Both the position numbers and the translations under genes were made by a program. 64,000 nt of DNA from Alloascoidea africana (Eukaryota; Ascomycota; Alloascoideomycetes; Alloascoideales; Alloascoideaceae), in the NCBI GenBank assembly GCA_030581615.1, contig JAKTTT010000025.1, forward strand, positions 186,001-250,000, written 5' to 3'. Under the pieces are notes generated by a model. The model worked only from the letters and a program-made list of their open reading frames with translations. It was not told where the DNA came from and did no database searches. Shown here piece by piece: positions 1-10,651 of this stretch (position 1 is its first letter; the number at the start of each line of letters is the position of its first letter).

Positions 1-1470
1 GGAATCACCGCCGGACTTGGCCGCGGCCGAGGCGGATGAAAGTACATTCTTGCAACCATCAGCAGTTTTTGCGCCGGAATTGAGAGATGCACTACCTTTA
101 AACTTGCAGGAATCTTTGGAGCTATCCTGGGCAAGGTAATATTCATTCAACAGGTAAGAAAGTTTGTCCTTTGGAGAACAGAATGAAAAGGCACCATATG
201 CACCTTTGGTTCCATTTGTTTGAATTCCACTACAATCTTGCTTCAAATCACCACAGACGTAACCGAAAAGATCGCCATAATCTTCTTCATCAACGTCGTC
301 TGAAACAACACAACTCAAAGTTTGGTTCATACATTTACAAACTTCGTCATTGGGTGTAGGGGGTAAAGTAGGACTTGCTTTCCAGTATTGTGCGTTGCTT
401 GGTGGACAAGAAAAAGTTCCTGTTGCCTCAGGTTTATAACTATCCGATTTTTTAATTGATGGATCAGCCTTTGCGATTGCAGATGACAGATATTTGAAAT
501 CATCGAGGGTTGAAACCTTGTCATTTTTGATTGTAACCAAACCATAGTTATTTGCCTCTTCAAAGTACATGTAGACAATACCGCCGGACCAGACGTCGGT
601 CATTTTATCCGAGTACAAAGCGGAAACTTCGGAAAACTTTCTGGGTTGAACATCGTTACAACCGTATTCAGAAAAGAACAAGGGGACGGTCAAGTTTGAA
701 AACTGATCAGTTCTTTCTTTGAAACCGGAGGTTTCAAAATCGGAAGAACCACACCAGGAATAGACGTTATAGCCGTAAAAATCAGCAGCCTCTTCATCGG
801 AACCACAGTTGAAATAGTCAGCCATGTAAACACGGGTTTCTTCATCGTCATTTGTGGAATAACCGACGGGGATGTCTCTATAGGATTTTTCTTTGATATA
901 GGCCTTTGTATCTCTAACGGCGGCTTTAACAAAAGCGGAAGCCGGGGTATTTGATTTGTTATTTGTGACTTCGTTACCGGCAAAGAAGCCCAAGACGTTA
1001 TCGTATTGTTGAAGTTCATCAACCACGGCTTTGTAACGGGCGAAAAGTTCTAGATCCCAGGCGGGTTCATCTCTGTTGATGGATGTTGTGGGTTCGGACA
1101 GGTCTGCAATCACGTAGATACCGTTTTCAGCAAACAGGTTCATACAGTCATCATGGTTTGCTTCGGGGTCCACGGCGTAAACACGCAGGGTGTTTGTGCC
1201 CAGTTGGAGCAAGTAAGGGAGGTCTCGTTTACAGGCGTCTTTATCTGAGAGAGGGTCCACGTAATCCTTGGAAGGGGATCTTGTTGTGTCTTCCTGGTAG
1301 GCGATTCCCTTCATGTAGAACTGGGAGCCGTTATTTTTGTAGAAGAAGTATCTTCCCTTGATTTCGATGGGGGAGACATCGGCGGCTAGAGTGGCCAGAG
1401 GCGAGCACAAGAGGAGGAGCAGGAGTAAGGGCAAGAAGTGAAGGCCAACGAGGGGCTTGTTCGAGATCAT
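1..1470 (-). CDS. GAS1: GAS-family 1,3-beta-glucanosyltransferase (GH72), 3' part cut by the window edge
   Basis: A GPI-type cell-wall enzyme that splits and re-joins beta-1,3-glucan chains at the outer face of the plasma membrane. The ATG at 1468-1470 is followed by a strongly hydrophobic Leu-rich signal peptide (about residues 5-30). The GH72 catalytic core follows: the acid/base Glu lies in AGNEV (about residue 167) and the nucleophile Glu in FSEYGCN (about 268), each about six residues later than in Saccharomyces Gas1. A Cys-rich X8/CBM43-like module starts near CKCMNQ (about residue 370), which places it in the Gas1/Gas2 type that carries the Cys box. The frame is open for 490 codons with no intron and runs off position 1, so the Ser-rich tail and GPI signal are not visible. 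Family is certain; which paralogue (GAS1 or GAS2) is not. Confidence 0.93.
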   Translation of the reverse strand, partial: MISNKPLVGLHFLPLLLLLLLCSPLATLAADVSPIEIKGRYFFYKNNGSQFYMKGIAYQEDTTRSPSKDYVDPLSDKDACKRDLPYLLQLGTNTLRVYAVDPEANHDDCMNLFAENGIYVIADLSEPTTSINRDEPAWDLELFARYKAVVDELQQYDNVLGFFAGNEVTNNKSNTPASAFVKAAVRDTKAYIKEKSYRDIPVGYSTNDDEETRVYMADYFNCGSDEEAADFYGYNVYSWCGSSDFETSGFKERTDQFSNLTVPLFFSEYGCNDVQPRKFSEVSALYSDKMTDVWSGGIVYMYFEEANNYGLVTIKNDKVSTLDDFKYLSSAIAKADPSIKKSDSYKPEATGTFSCPPSNAQYWKASPTLPPTPNDEVCKCMNQTLSCVVSDDVDEEDYGDLFGYVCGDLKQDCSGIQTNGTKGAYGAFSFCSPKDKLSYLLNEYYLAQDSSKDSCKFKGSASLNSGAKTADGCKNVLSSASAAAKSGGDS

Positions 1471-2634
1471 TTCGGGGGATGGGCGCTATGCGATGTTGAG
1501 AGAGTGTGCTACGGTAGGATATCGCTTTTAGATGGAGAGTATTATGAAGGAGACGGGAAGAGAGAGAAGGGATGGAGATGGAAGAGGAGGAGGAAAAAGG
1601 AATCTGGGAGAGAAGAGAAGAGAAGAGGAAGGGGGACTGGGGGTGTTTTAATACCTTGCGTGTGAAATGTGCACAAAGTCTTGGCTCGGGTGCCCAAGAG
1701 GGTGCGCGACAGCGTGCCCGAGAGCGTCCGTCCAGCCCTTCCAGCAGGCACTCTGGGCCTGTCTGTCTCTTCACGGCCGCGGCCTTCCAGCTCTTCCAGC
1801 TCTTCCAGCTCTTCCAGTCCTTCCAGTCCTGGAAGAGTCCCCCTGGTGCGAGTGTGGGATGAGACCCCAGGGCCCGGGACCCTGCAGCCCATCCCGTTCC
1901 AGCAGTACACCCACACACCCAGCCAAGCCCGGCCCGGAATGCTGCGCCCGGACCCGGACCCGGACCCGCCCACAACGCGAACACGAACACGAAAAAGGAC
2001 CCGCCCGCACTGCCCCGTTTATAAATAGCAAGAACACACGACTGCGAAAAATTAAAAATTAAAAATTAAAGACAAAGACAAAGACAAAAATAAATATAAA
2101 GACAAAAATAAAAATAAAAATAAAACTAAAAATGAGCGTGGTCGAGATGTCCACAGCCTGTCTCTTCCTTTCCTTCTCTTCTCTTCTCTCTCTTGTTTTC
2201 CTCGTGAATGGGCCAAGCGCCCATTCTCATTCGCTTGGCAGATTACCCGGCCACACACGCCAACCTCTCTATCCGTGTGTCGATCTGTGCTCACGTTTAC
2301 CACTAGACGTAATCTCCAGCACCGGTGTTTTTGCTTTTGCCTCCCGGGGCATCACATTGCGAGTGTCGTGGGTCCTTTTTTCGCCTCCTCCTCCTTCTTC
2401 TTCTTCTTCTTCTTCTTCTTCTTCTTTCTCCGTGATCTCGCTCTTCTGGCCCATGTCTGCTTTGATCTCGGCTCTGTTTGTGTTTGTGTTTGTGCTCCCT
2501 CGTCCCGTTCTTGATCTGATCCGCTGAGCAGAACTCAGTCCCCTATTTGGGTCCTACCACTAGCACCAGAGACAACTTCCTCTTCCTCTTCCTCTTCCTC
2601 TTCTTCCTCTTTCTCATCCTCCATCCCCTTTCAC
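1471..2634. promoter_or_regulatory. divergent promoter region between GAS and UBP8, rich in simple repeats
   Basis: This 1.16 kb separates two divergent genes. It holds several short tandem repeats: a CTTCCAG-type 9-mer near 1788-1830, GGACCC copies near 1950-1967, three AAAAATTA-type copies near 2047-2067, AATAAA-type copies near 2090-2130, a TTC tract near 2396-2425 and a CTTCCT tract near 2578-2620 just before UBP8. Base composition shifts from GC-rich (1700-2000) to AT-rich. Several long ORFs cross it on both strands, but they overlap one another and have low-complexity, Arg/Ser/Pro-rich translations, so I read none as a gene. Confidence 0.6.
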
Positions 2635-4874
2635 ATGAGTGCAAATAGAGCATGGGCAACTTCTAGCTCAACCTCAACCTCAACTCCCCAACCACAACCT
2701 CGACTTGAAATCCCCGGCTCTTCCTCGCCAAACGGCCATCAACTCCACCCTAGTGCAAATACTCATCATCATGAACACAACTATCCATGCTTCGCCAGAT
2801 GTGCTCATCTGACTCAAGCCCTCAACTCAAACGCTGCGGAATCAATCCTTCACAACTATGGTCTCGCTCTGCTTGTATCCCTGATAAACCCTTCCGATTA
2901 CAGAAACTACTACAACAGAAGAATCTCTTCACAACAACAACAAACAACCAGCAGCGGCAACAACAACAACTCGCTTACTCTCCTGGAACCACACAAACTC
3001 ACTAAACTTCGAATAAAAGCTCTCAAATGTAAACACTGTCCCTTGAACTGTGGTACCTCCTTCATCTGCTTACAATGCTCCCATGTTGGATGCTGGTCCA
3101 AAAATCATGCTCTAAAGCATTCAAAATCTTCAAATCACAAATTCGGTATGCCCCCCCAACATTTATCTTTTTCGCTGGTTTGCTCCTCGGTCCTCTAACA
3201 TTGTCATCACAGGAATCGACACAAAATTAGGAATCGTCTATTGTTTCAAATGCGGCAACTACGTAAGCGACGACCGGATTGAAAAAATCAAACAGTCCAA
3301 AATCAAGCATCTCCGTGCCCGATGTATGTATGCCCCTCCTTCTCAATCTCAATTCTGTGAATATATATTTAAGGTCTAACCTGTATTAGCAGTTTCTCCA
3401 CACAATGAAAGCATCATCTTTAACAATGCAATTTCACTTCGTCACATCCCCCATAATAATACTGGCAACACTTTGGATGAAGAACTCATAAATAAACATT
3501 CCTCTATTCCTTGTTATAAAGCAACAACTGGACTTCGTGGTTTCTACAATATGGGCTCAACATGCTTTATAAGTGTCATTTTACAATGTCTTATACATAA
3601 TCCTCTAGTTCGCAATTTTTTCTTGGCTGGTGGTCATCCACGTTTAAACAACATTGTTCAACAACAGCAACAACAACAACAGTTTCAATTTTGTAATAGG
3701 GGGAAAGAACATTGTATTGCGTGTTGTTTGGACGAGATTTTCACAGAGGTAAGCCCAAATCTTTATTCTCATCATCATCATCATCATCTCTGTTTTTATT
3801 ATTATTTTGGCTGCTAATTATTCCTCAAGTTTTATTCGAGTCCTGCAACTTCAGGATATGGACCAACTTCATTTCTCACCGCAGCTTGGAATTCAAATCG
3901 ATCTTTTGCCGGTTATTCTCAACAGGACGCTCATGAATTTTGGCAATTTTTGTTGAATGAATTACATAGAACAACAGCGTCAGAAGCAAAGGCAAGAGCA
4001 AGAGCAAGAGCAACCGGTGATGGGGAAATGGAAATTGAACCGGACGATGATGATAACAATCTTGGAAATGATGCAAATTGTCCATGCTTCATTCATGAAA
4101 TATTTGGGGGATTGTTGCAGAGTAACGTAACCTGTGATACCTGTGCAAACGTGACAACTACAATTGACCCGATGCTTGATCTAAGTCTAGAAATTGGTGC
4201 AAGTCGTCAACTTGGGAATAATTCTGATGGGTCCGAAACAAAATTGACCGTTGTTGATGGCTTGAAGAGATTCACAAGTCGAGAAAAACTGGATATGCAA
4301 TTGCATTGTTCAAATTGTGGTAAACCTAGAAACGTTACAAAACAATTGTCGATTCGGAAACTTCCATTGGTTTTGTCTATCCAGTTAAAAGTATGAAGAA
4401 TTTTTCCCCCCCCTCTTTCCTTCAAGACAAGAAAATCAAAAGAGAAGAAAAATATTTTCTAACTTTTAATCTAGCGATTTGAACATTTTGGTTCAAACTC
4501 TTACAAAATCGAAACACATATTCAATTCCCCCTGACACTCAACATGAAAAATTACGTTACTCCAGGTATCTCAACAACAACCAACAACAACAACAATAAT
4601 AATGATGATGATCCGATTTATGAACTATTTGCAGTTGTTTGTCATTTAGGACAAGTAAACACTGGTCATTACGTTTGTATGGTTAAATCAAGAGAGGGTC
4701 AGGTATGTCAAAGCATTTTTGAACTGCTTAATTTTTTTTCCAAGTGGTTAACGCGGCGAACTCGGTTTTTCTTAGTGGTTTAAATTCAACGATGTAACAG
4801 TAACCCTCGTTTCCACCGCCAATGTCCTCGAATCAAATGCATATCTTTTGTTCTACATCATGCAATCCATGTGA
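2635..4874 (+). CDS. UBP8: SAGA-type ubiquitin C-terminal hydrolase Ubp8, six exons
   Basis: Deubiquitinase of the SAGA co-activator that removes ubiquitin from histone H2B in the nucleus. Exons: 2635-3145, 3213-3323, 3393-3748, 3830-4390, 4475-4702, 4776-4874; all phases agree and give 621 residues (Saccharomyces Ubp8 is about 470; the excess is a Ser/Thr/His-rich N terminus and Gln/Asn runs). The ZnF-UBP domain lies about residues 55-205, with the pair CKHCPLNC. The USP catalytic Cys is in NMGSTCF (about 265), a GYSQQDAHEFWQF block follows, the catalytic His is in TGHYV, and the FKFNDVTV block lies in the last exon. Introns have GTATGC, GTATGT, GTAAGC, GTATGA and GTATGT donors, with CTCTAAC, GTCTAAC, TGCTAAT, TTCTAAC and GTTAACG branch sites. 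Intron 3 ends in AAG. The start is the first ATG after a CTTCCT tract. The catalytic half matches Ubp8 closely over its whole length. Confidence 0.93.
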
Positions 4875-5444
4875 TGTAATTTTTTTTTTGTTGTTTTATC
4901 CTAAAGCAAAGTCCCCACCAAAAATATTCCAAAAACCTGTATCAAAACCCCGATTTTTGATTTCCCATCGAGGCTTTTAAAATCATCACCATGCATACTT
5001 TTCTTAAAAATATTTTCTTTGGACACCACCACTACTACCTTAGACTTGTCCATTTGGTTTCGTAAGAACAATACCTTTTTTGTTTTGGTCATACTCTAGA
5101 GCATACTCTATACTAGATAAAGAAAAAGAAAAAAAGTGTAGAAATGAAATGAAATAAAATGAAATGAAATAAAAGATAATTGTTATTAGTATTAATGTTC
5201 AGCATAGTTATTATTATCAAATGTGGAGAAATCGAGAAATCGAACTATAAATACTCTCTCCATTTCCACATCAGAGCATAGAAAACGATAAGATATATAT
5301 ATATATGTTTATAAGGAGGATAAAAAAAAGGCGTGCTTTCCCATTGAACTAAAATCATAAATTACAACCGTCCTAAAAATGTAGTAAAAAAAACAAACGA
5401 ACAATGTCTTCAATAAGAGAAAGCTCATAGTCATGGCAGATATA
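4875..5444. other. convergent 3' intergenic spacer
   Basis: AT-rich spacer between the converging ends of UBP8 and the Inp1-like gene. It holds GAAATGAAAT-type short repeats (about 5138-5175) and an AT run near 5295-5306, as expected for polyadenylation regions. I see no gene. Confidence 0.6.
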
Positions 5445-7573
5445 TCAACGTCGGAATCCAAACATGGATCCTAGAGCCTTAACAAAAGAACCACCACCAG
5501 TGTTGGATGACTTGGATACAATAGGCGTTTCTTCATCTCCAACTAAAATCGACAAAATCTCCTCGGAACTGTAATCTCGGTGTGGAGTCATCACAGATCC
5601 CTTGGTTCTCAACGGCTCTCGTCTCGTGCTGTAAGATTCTCCAAACCCTGGTTCTTGTTCAAATCTTGTGGAGGATTTATAATGTGGCTTACCCTTAACT
5701 GTTAATCGAAGAATCGATGCCATCTTCTTGCCATCAAAACTAGCCCTTTTGGCCAAAGATCGATGTCCAGATAAGGACAATTCTATCCGTTTGCCCTTTT
5801 CCTGCTCAAGGCTTGAATTTGCAAATTTGGGGAATCTCCTCAACTTTGACTTGAGCCCTCGTAGTTTAGATTTCGAAATGTCTTGCGACTCAATTCCAAA
5901 TCCAAACATAGATGAGCTAGAGGATGAACATGTCAAATGTGAAAAACATGCTGCAAGCGAAAGATTCGAAACTGACCCCCCAGTGTCCATCCAACATGCA
6001 CTTTCGGTCCCACCGGTCAAAATACTTGCAGTATCCTCTTTCCCACAACGCTCTTCCTCATCGGGCAATGCCATTCCAAGAATAGATTCATCATCCATTT
6101 TCAAAAAGTTAAAATAATCATCTTCCCAATCAGCTGCCTCTTCCACATCCAAATGCTCATCTGATTCTTCAGACATAATTTCAGAAGCAGCTGAATAGTA
6201 GACTTCGTCGGAACTTGCATCTGAAACTGCATCGCTAATCAGGTGGGGAAAATCACACTCAGGCTTGAGCTCATCAACAACTGGAATTGAAATTTCCATC
6301 GCCTCCTCTTCAGCTATCGTAGGTTCCTGCGGTATAGCACTCCTTTCCAATTTCATTCCATAATCACTCAAAGAATCAATAGACGTGCTTGTTTCATAGA
6401 TATTACCATTCTTTTCGTTAAAACAGGCCATTGTGCTGCTCACAGACGACAGTGAGTTCAAGGAAGGTTTACTGAGCAACATTCCAGACTTTGGAGAGCT
6501 CACTGTGGTGGAATTGGTGATTGCAAGACTCCTATCCTGCTCACCATCGTCATCAGCATTGTGGTGTTGCAAACCAGGAACTTGTAGTTGGTTAACCCAT
6601 GATTCTGTGAAAGGAGAACTTGGGGGAAATTGAGTGTGACAGGCACGCCTGTAACAGCAGCACCGTTCAAGGATGGATTCCAAGCTTTGGATCACTTCTG
6701 GACGTCGCGTATCGATCCGAATCTTCCAGTATTGACTAGGCATAGACAAGTGCATTAAAAATTCGTTGAAAGAGGTCCGCCACATCACCAGTCCCGGAAG
6801 CATTGGGATTATGATAGTGCCACTCTGGAGGTATGTCACCGAGTAGTCATAAACATGGAATATCTCCAAGTATCCGTCATTAACCAATTCACCACCAGTC
6901 TGATGAAGCTGATCCTCGTCCACCATGCTCAGTTTAGAAATGCTTGCTCTTGAACACCGAAATAGCGTCACTTTATCCTCTGCATAGTCAACCAGCACCT
7001 CCTTGTTGAGCACACCAACAAAATCACTGTGGTTTGGCTTTGTTCCATACATGGACATAGATTCGAGAGTCATTGGGGTTTGGGAATAGATGGTGTTTAA
7101 TGTGTTTCCAAATGTTGGTTTTATGTTTTCAGCTAATCAAAAATAAAAAGGAGTTAGGACTCAGCTTTAGACAAGATCAATTCAGGATGGGGATAAAAAT
7201 ATTGAAACAAGAGTTGAATCAAAACGCATGATGGTTTGAGAAGCTTTTAAATCATGAGTTGAAAAAAGAGAGTACCACCCAATTGATCATCGTCATTCAT
7301 TCATCTGGTGAGAGGGGAGGTCATACATTTTTGTCCTTTGCATTCATCTTGCTGTTGTTGTTCATCCAGTATCGTGCTATCATCTACAAATACTCTAAAC
7401 TGAGGATGCTCAGTATTTAGAATCTCACCATGTTCAATAGAACTTGTTCTACTGTTAGTAGTCCACATGTTCCTCTCGGTATGAGGCTGCACGCTACAAC
7501 TGGCGCCACCGGAAAGGTCCTGGGAAGAATCCCAAGACCCCGTTCCCGATGTCTCAATCGAGGCACAGGTCAT
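5445..7573 (-). CDS. two-exon protein resembling Inp1 (inheritance of peroxisomes)
   Basis: Exon 1 is 7327-7573 and exon 2 is 5445-7132. The intron has donor GTATGA, branch TCCTAAC and acceptor GATTAG, and the join is in phase (644 residues). The nearest long ORF alone would start at the internal Met at 7071-7073 and miss the first exon. Seen: a globular N-terminal third with a beta-rich stretch (KVTLFRCSRA, then VTYLQSGTIIIPMLPG and WRTSFNEFLMHLSMPSQYWK), a long acidic Ser-rich middle, and a basic C terminus ending in SMFGFRR. The pattern of a Trp-Arg-x-x-Phe-Asn-Glu-Phe block followed by YWKI recalls fungal Inp1, a peripheral peroxisomal protein that tethers peroxisomes to the mother-cell cortex; this is recall, not a search. 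It has no transmembrane segment. It could be another PH-like fungal protein. The gene model is firmer than the name. Confidence 0.55.
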
Positions 7574-7927
7574 AATCAAATCTCTCTTGTCTAGTTCAGT
7601 TATTGTTTTATCCGGGGTACTTTAAGAGATTTGTCGACCACGACTCTGTTACTTCATGGCGTGGAGATCTTTTGTAAAAAGTGCTCCGAAGTGTGGAATT
7701 TGTAAACAACCACATGCCTGTATTTACACTGTCGGGTCTAGATATACGCACACAGGCCGCTGAGGGGAAAAATCCATTAAAGCCTCGGCGAATTGGGATT
7801 TTTGCAACTTGAACATTTAAATAGAAGTTTTGTTTTGCGAAATGGGTCTTAGATTATAAAAGCACATGGTTGTGAAACGAGTCGCTGTTCATTGTAGTCT
7901 GTTACACTCAACATCTCCATAAATCGA
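7574..7927. other. intergenic spacer upstream of the Inp1-like gene
   Basis: About 350 bases between the Inp1-like start and the 3' end of the next minus-strand gene. It presumably holds the Inp1-like promoter. I see no coding pattern or clear motif. Confidence 0.5.
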
Positions 7928-8321
7928 TTAATCAGGAGCAGATTCCTGCTGAAGGGGATTAATGGAAGACGCCAGTTGTTTTTCATGATGGTGTCTCATA
8001 TACGAAACATGGTGATTAGTAGTCCAGATAATACCGAAAATTCGAGTCCACAATAGATAAAACTACAGTTAAAGCGAAATTATTTTAAAAAGACAAAACC
8101 AAATTTTTATCAGCAATACGAATTAAATCGAATTGGCATCAAGTGTTAAATTAGCTAAAGTTCAGAACAACTCGAGTGTAGTTCCACTAAACCAGTGATC
8201 CATTACCTCCATAAACTACTCCCAGAATCAATTCATAAACTTTGTATCGAGCCCTGTATTGGCGGAAAAATTGGTGGTTTTGATTAGGGTAGGCAACAGT
8301 TTTACCCAATATTCCTGTCAT
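7928..8321 (-). CDS. possible small two-exon membrane protein, unrecognised
   Basis: Proposed exons are 8220-8321 and 7928-8062, giving 78 residues. Exon 1 begins with ATG at 8319-8321 and reads MTGILGKTVAYPNQNHQFFR and on to YELILG. Exon 2 follows an intron ending TTTAACTGTAG and starts with FYLLWTRIFGIIW, then a His-rich stretch (SYMRHHHEKQ) and a short polar tail. The phases agree (0/0) and the join gives one hydrophobic segment, as in small inner-membrane subunits of mitochondrial complexes, but I cannot place it in a family. The weak point is the donor GTAGTT; the nearby GTAATG donor would give a frame that stops. Without splicing, exon 1 reads on to a stop at 8187. It is tandem with the LRR gene, 68 bases after that gene's stop. 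Confidence 0.35.
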
Positions 8322-8389
8322 TTTAGCAGGAAGGAAAGGAAAGCAAAGATTACAATTACATGCTGTAACTAGAACTGAAAGACAACAAA

Positions 8390-10186
8390 TTAAAAACAAA
8401 TGTTTCTGCTTTTTTTCCAAGATGAAATGCAAGCTCCACAACAAAACTCTCTTTTTATAGGCACTCTTTTAGAGCACAGTTCCCACCATTCAATGACACT
8501 GGAAACAGGCTCAACACATATTTGTTCACAAACACTACATGTATCTCCATATGAAACCCTCTCCTTGGCACGCTCAATGTGTTTTTCCAACTCCTGGCCA
8601 AGTATCTCTGCCCATCTCCTGGTTTCCAGCTCTGCAGGACCGTACCGGCCAATCATACGTAGCGTTAGCTCCATCAGTGTCGGAGCATCAAAAATGTGAT
8701 CTTTTCCATTAAGCTCAAGTTTTTCTGCATACAGGAACTTTGGAGGTTGAAATTCATCTCCCCCAATGCGTGATGGGTGCTTGGCTCTGTTCTCTGGCTC
8801 TTCCTCGACTAAAGGGTTTGGTCGCACTGACAGGACCTCCAAATTCGCCAATTTAGTGATTCCAAACGGCAAAGAGGAGAGTTGATTCCCCGAAACAGAC
8901 AGTTCAGTTAAATTCTTTAGCTTCGAAATCAACCCAGGAATACTGGTCAGTTCATTGTTTCTCAAGCTGAGAACTCGTAGCTGGCTGTTCTTGAACAGAT
9001 TAGGATGCAGTTTCGTTAGCCGGTTGTGTGCCAGAAATACCATTAGGTTATCTGGTCTTAGGGATTGGGCCCATTGGTTTGCAGGAATAACAATCATATC
9101 GTTCAAATCACCAATTTCTGATGGCAATCGTGTTAGATTTAACCCTTCTAGATTGACCTCTGTGTTACTGTCTTCAACATGCGTGGCTATTCGATTCAGC
9201 GCCAGTCTGTAGCCTTGGTTTGAAGCGTCATTTTCCATTTCCTCCTCTGATCCTTCTTCGTCTTCATCCATCGGAGTAGGAAGTCTTTTCTCGTCCTCTT
9301 TTTCCCTCTTACCAAAGTCTAAATCTTCCAAATCCGTGAATGTCGAGTCTCCTGGCGGTGAACTGGATAGAGGATAAAACATTTGCTCATCTGTCTCACT
9401 GGTAAACTGTGTACGAAAATTAAACGGTGAAGAAGGCGCGGGGGATGAACTTTTAGTTGCAGTTGTACTTTGAGGTAGTCGACAGTCGTTTGTAGCCACT
9501 TTTTTACTAGTTGTTCCGTAATTGCTGTACTGAGAAAGTGCTCTTTTATTGTTTCCCACTGAAGAATTGAAATCATGACTGTTGATTCCAGAAGATGTCG
9601 AAGGAGCAGTGGCTGACTCTGATGGAAACAACCTGTTCAGCAAATCGGCATTAAGCGGCTGATTATAAACGCTCCCCAAAGCTCGAAGATTTCGGCGCTT
9701 AGATTCTGATCCTGACAGGTCTACATCCAGACTTTGCATCATCTCATTCTCTATCAAAGAATGGTGCCTTTCATGGCTTGAGCTGGTCTTTTTTTCAGAA
9801 TCAAAGGGCGTCGTCGCGTGATTGAAACAACTAGCTGATCTTGTAAACTCTTTGCTCTGGTCATGGTTAATATAGCCATTATCGGTGCCATATCTCCAAG
9901 GCTTTGATATAGAGTCTGCTATTCCTTTCCCACTACCATCTTGATAACTGTTTAGACTGGTGGCTCTGGAGAATACAGACTTCCCGCGATCCAGAGGTGA
10001 AGAAATCGCGCTGAACTTTGAAACAGGAGATGCTGACTCCCTCCTAGACATATTTCCACCTCCATTGGAAAAAATCCCAGACTCGGAGTCGCTTCGTCCT
10101 GGAGAAGCCGAATTCTGCGAACCTGAGAAACCGATAGGACGCGATAGATTAAATGCAAATGGCAAAAGTGGGTTCTCTTTATCCAT
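8390..10186 (-). CDS. leucine-rich-repeat protein with a Cys-rich C-terminal module
   Basis: A single exon of 598 residues starting at ATG 10184-10186. The N-terminal 330 residues are Ser-rich and look disordered. An acidic stretch (KRLPTPMDEDEEGSEEEME) leads into about five leucine-rich repeats of the LxxLxLxxNxL type (for example LRVLSLRNNELTSIPG and LTELSVSGNQLSSLPFG, about residues 345-460). A helical region follows, and the tail holds CSVC, IEWWELC and FCCGAC (about 545-590), which looks like a metal-binding module. Similar LRR proteins with a CSVC...EWW...C tail occur widely in fungi and are largely uncharacterised; I know of no firm function. No signal peptide or membrane segment. The Cys-rich end suggests zinc binding, which is inference. 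Confidence 0.85.
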   Translation of the reverse strand: MDKENPLLPFAFNLSRPIGFSGSQNSASPGRSDSESGIFSNGGGNMSRRESASPVSKFSAISSPLDRGKSVFSRATSLNSYQDGSGKGIADSISKPWRYGTDNGYINHDQSKEFTRSASCFNHATTPFDSEKKTSSSHERHHSLIENEMMQSLDVDLSGSESKRRNLRALGSVYNQPLNADLLNRLFPSESATAPSTSSGINSHDFNSSVGNNKRALSQYSNYGTTSKKVATNDCRLPQSTTATKSSSPAPSSPFNFRTQFTSETDEQMFYPLSSSPPGDSTFTDLEDLDFGKREKEDEKRLPTPMDEDEEGSEEEMENDASNQGYRLALNRIATHVEDSNTEVNLEGLNLTRLPSEIGDLNDMIVIPANQWAQSLRPDNLMVFLAHNRLTKLHPNLFKNSQLRVLSLRNNELTSIPGLISKLKNLTELSVSGNQLSSLPFGITKLANLEVLSVRPNPLVEEEPENRAKHPSRIGGDEFQPPKFLYAEKLELNGKDHIFDAPTLMELTLRMIGRYGPAELETRRWAEILGQELEKHIERAKERVSYGDTCSVCEQICVEPVSSVIEWWELCSKRVPIKREFCCGACISSWKKSRNICF

Positions 10187-10651
10187 GACGCGGGTTTTGA
10201 AATAAATTTATGTCACACAAAAAAAAGAAATGCTTATGAGTGTCTTTAAATTTCTTGCCTTTTTTTTTAGCTCTTCCGTCCAGATCTTCAATATCGAATA
10301 CCAGTGACGCGAAGTGCCTCGAATCGAGTCGTATTTTGGGTTCACTAAAGAAAAGGGAAAAGACCAAATGCAAGGAGACAAAATTCTGTATTGTATTAAC
10401 CCCACTATCCAAGCTCTCGGTAAACAGCACCTTTTTTATTCCACAAAACCCTTCCTTCGGCTTTTATAGAAAGCCAGCAAATTTTACATGGAGAAAAGAG
10501 ATGGCGGGCTGGTTTCCCCACGCTTTAATTACAGGGTGGGTGTGTGGGTGTGTTGATCTGGAGCGATAATAGAGACAAAAAAAAGTCTCAACATTTGAAA
10601 AACTAAACACGCTCTTTATGCACTCGGAAATTCAATTATACTAAAGTTGAG
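10187..10651. other. intergenic spacer with the LRR gene promoter
   Basis: 465 bases between two tandem minus-strand genes. It must contain the LRR gene promoter and the phosphate transporter's 3' end. I see no coding pattern. Confidence 0.5.

Noticed and set aside
1331-2062. Several overlapping ORFs on both strands upstream of GAS
   Set aside because: They cover the same DNA in many frames, are Arg/Ser/Pro/Gly-rich and follow simple repeats; one overlaps the GAS signal peptide.
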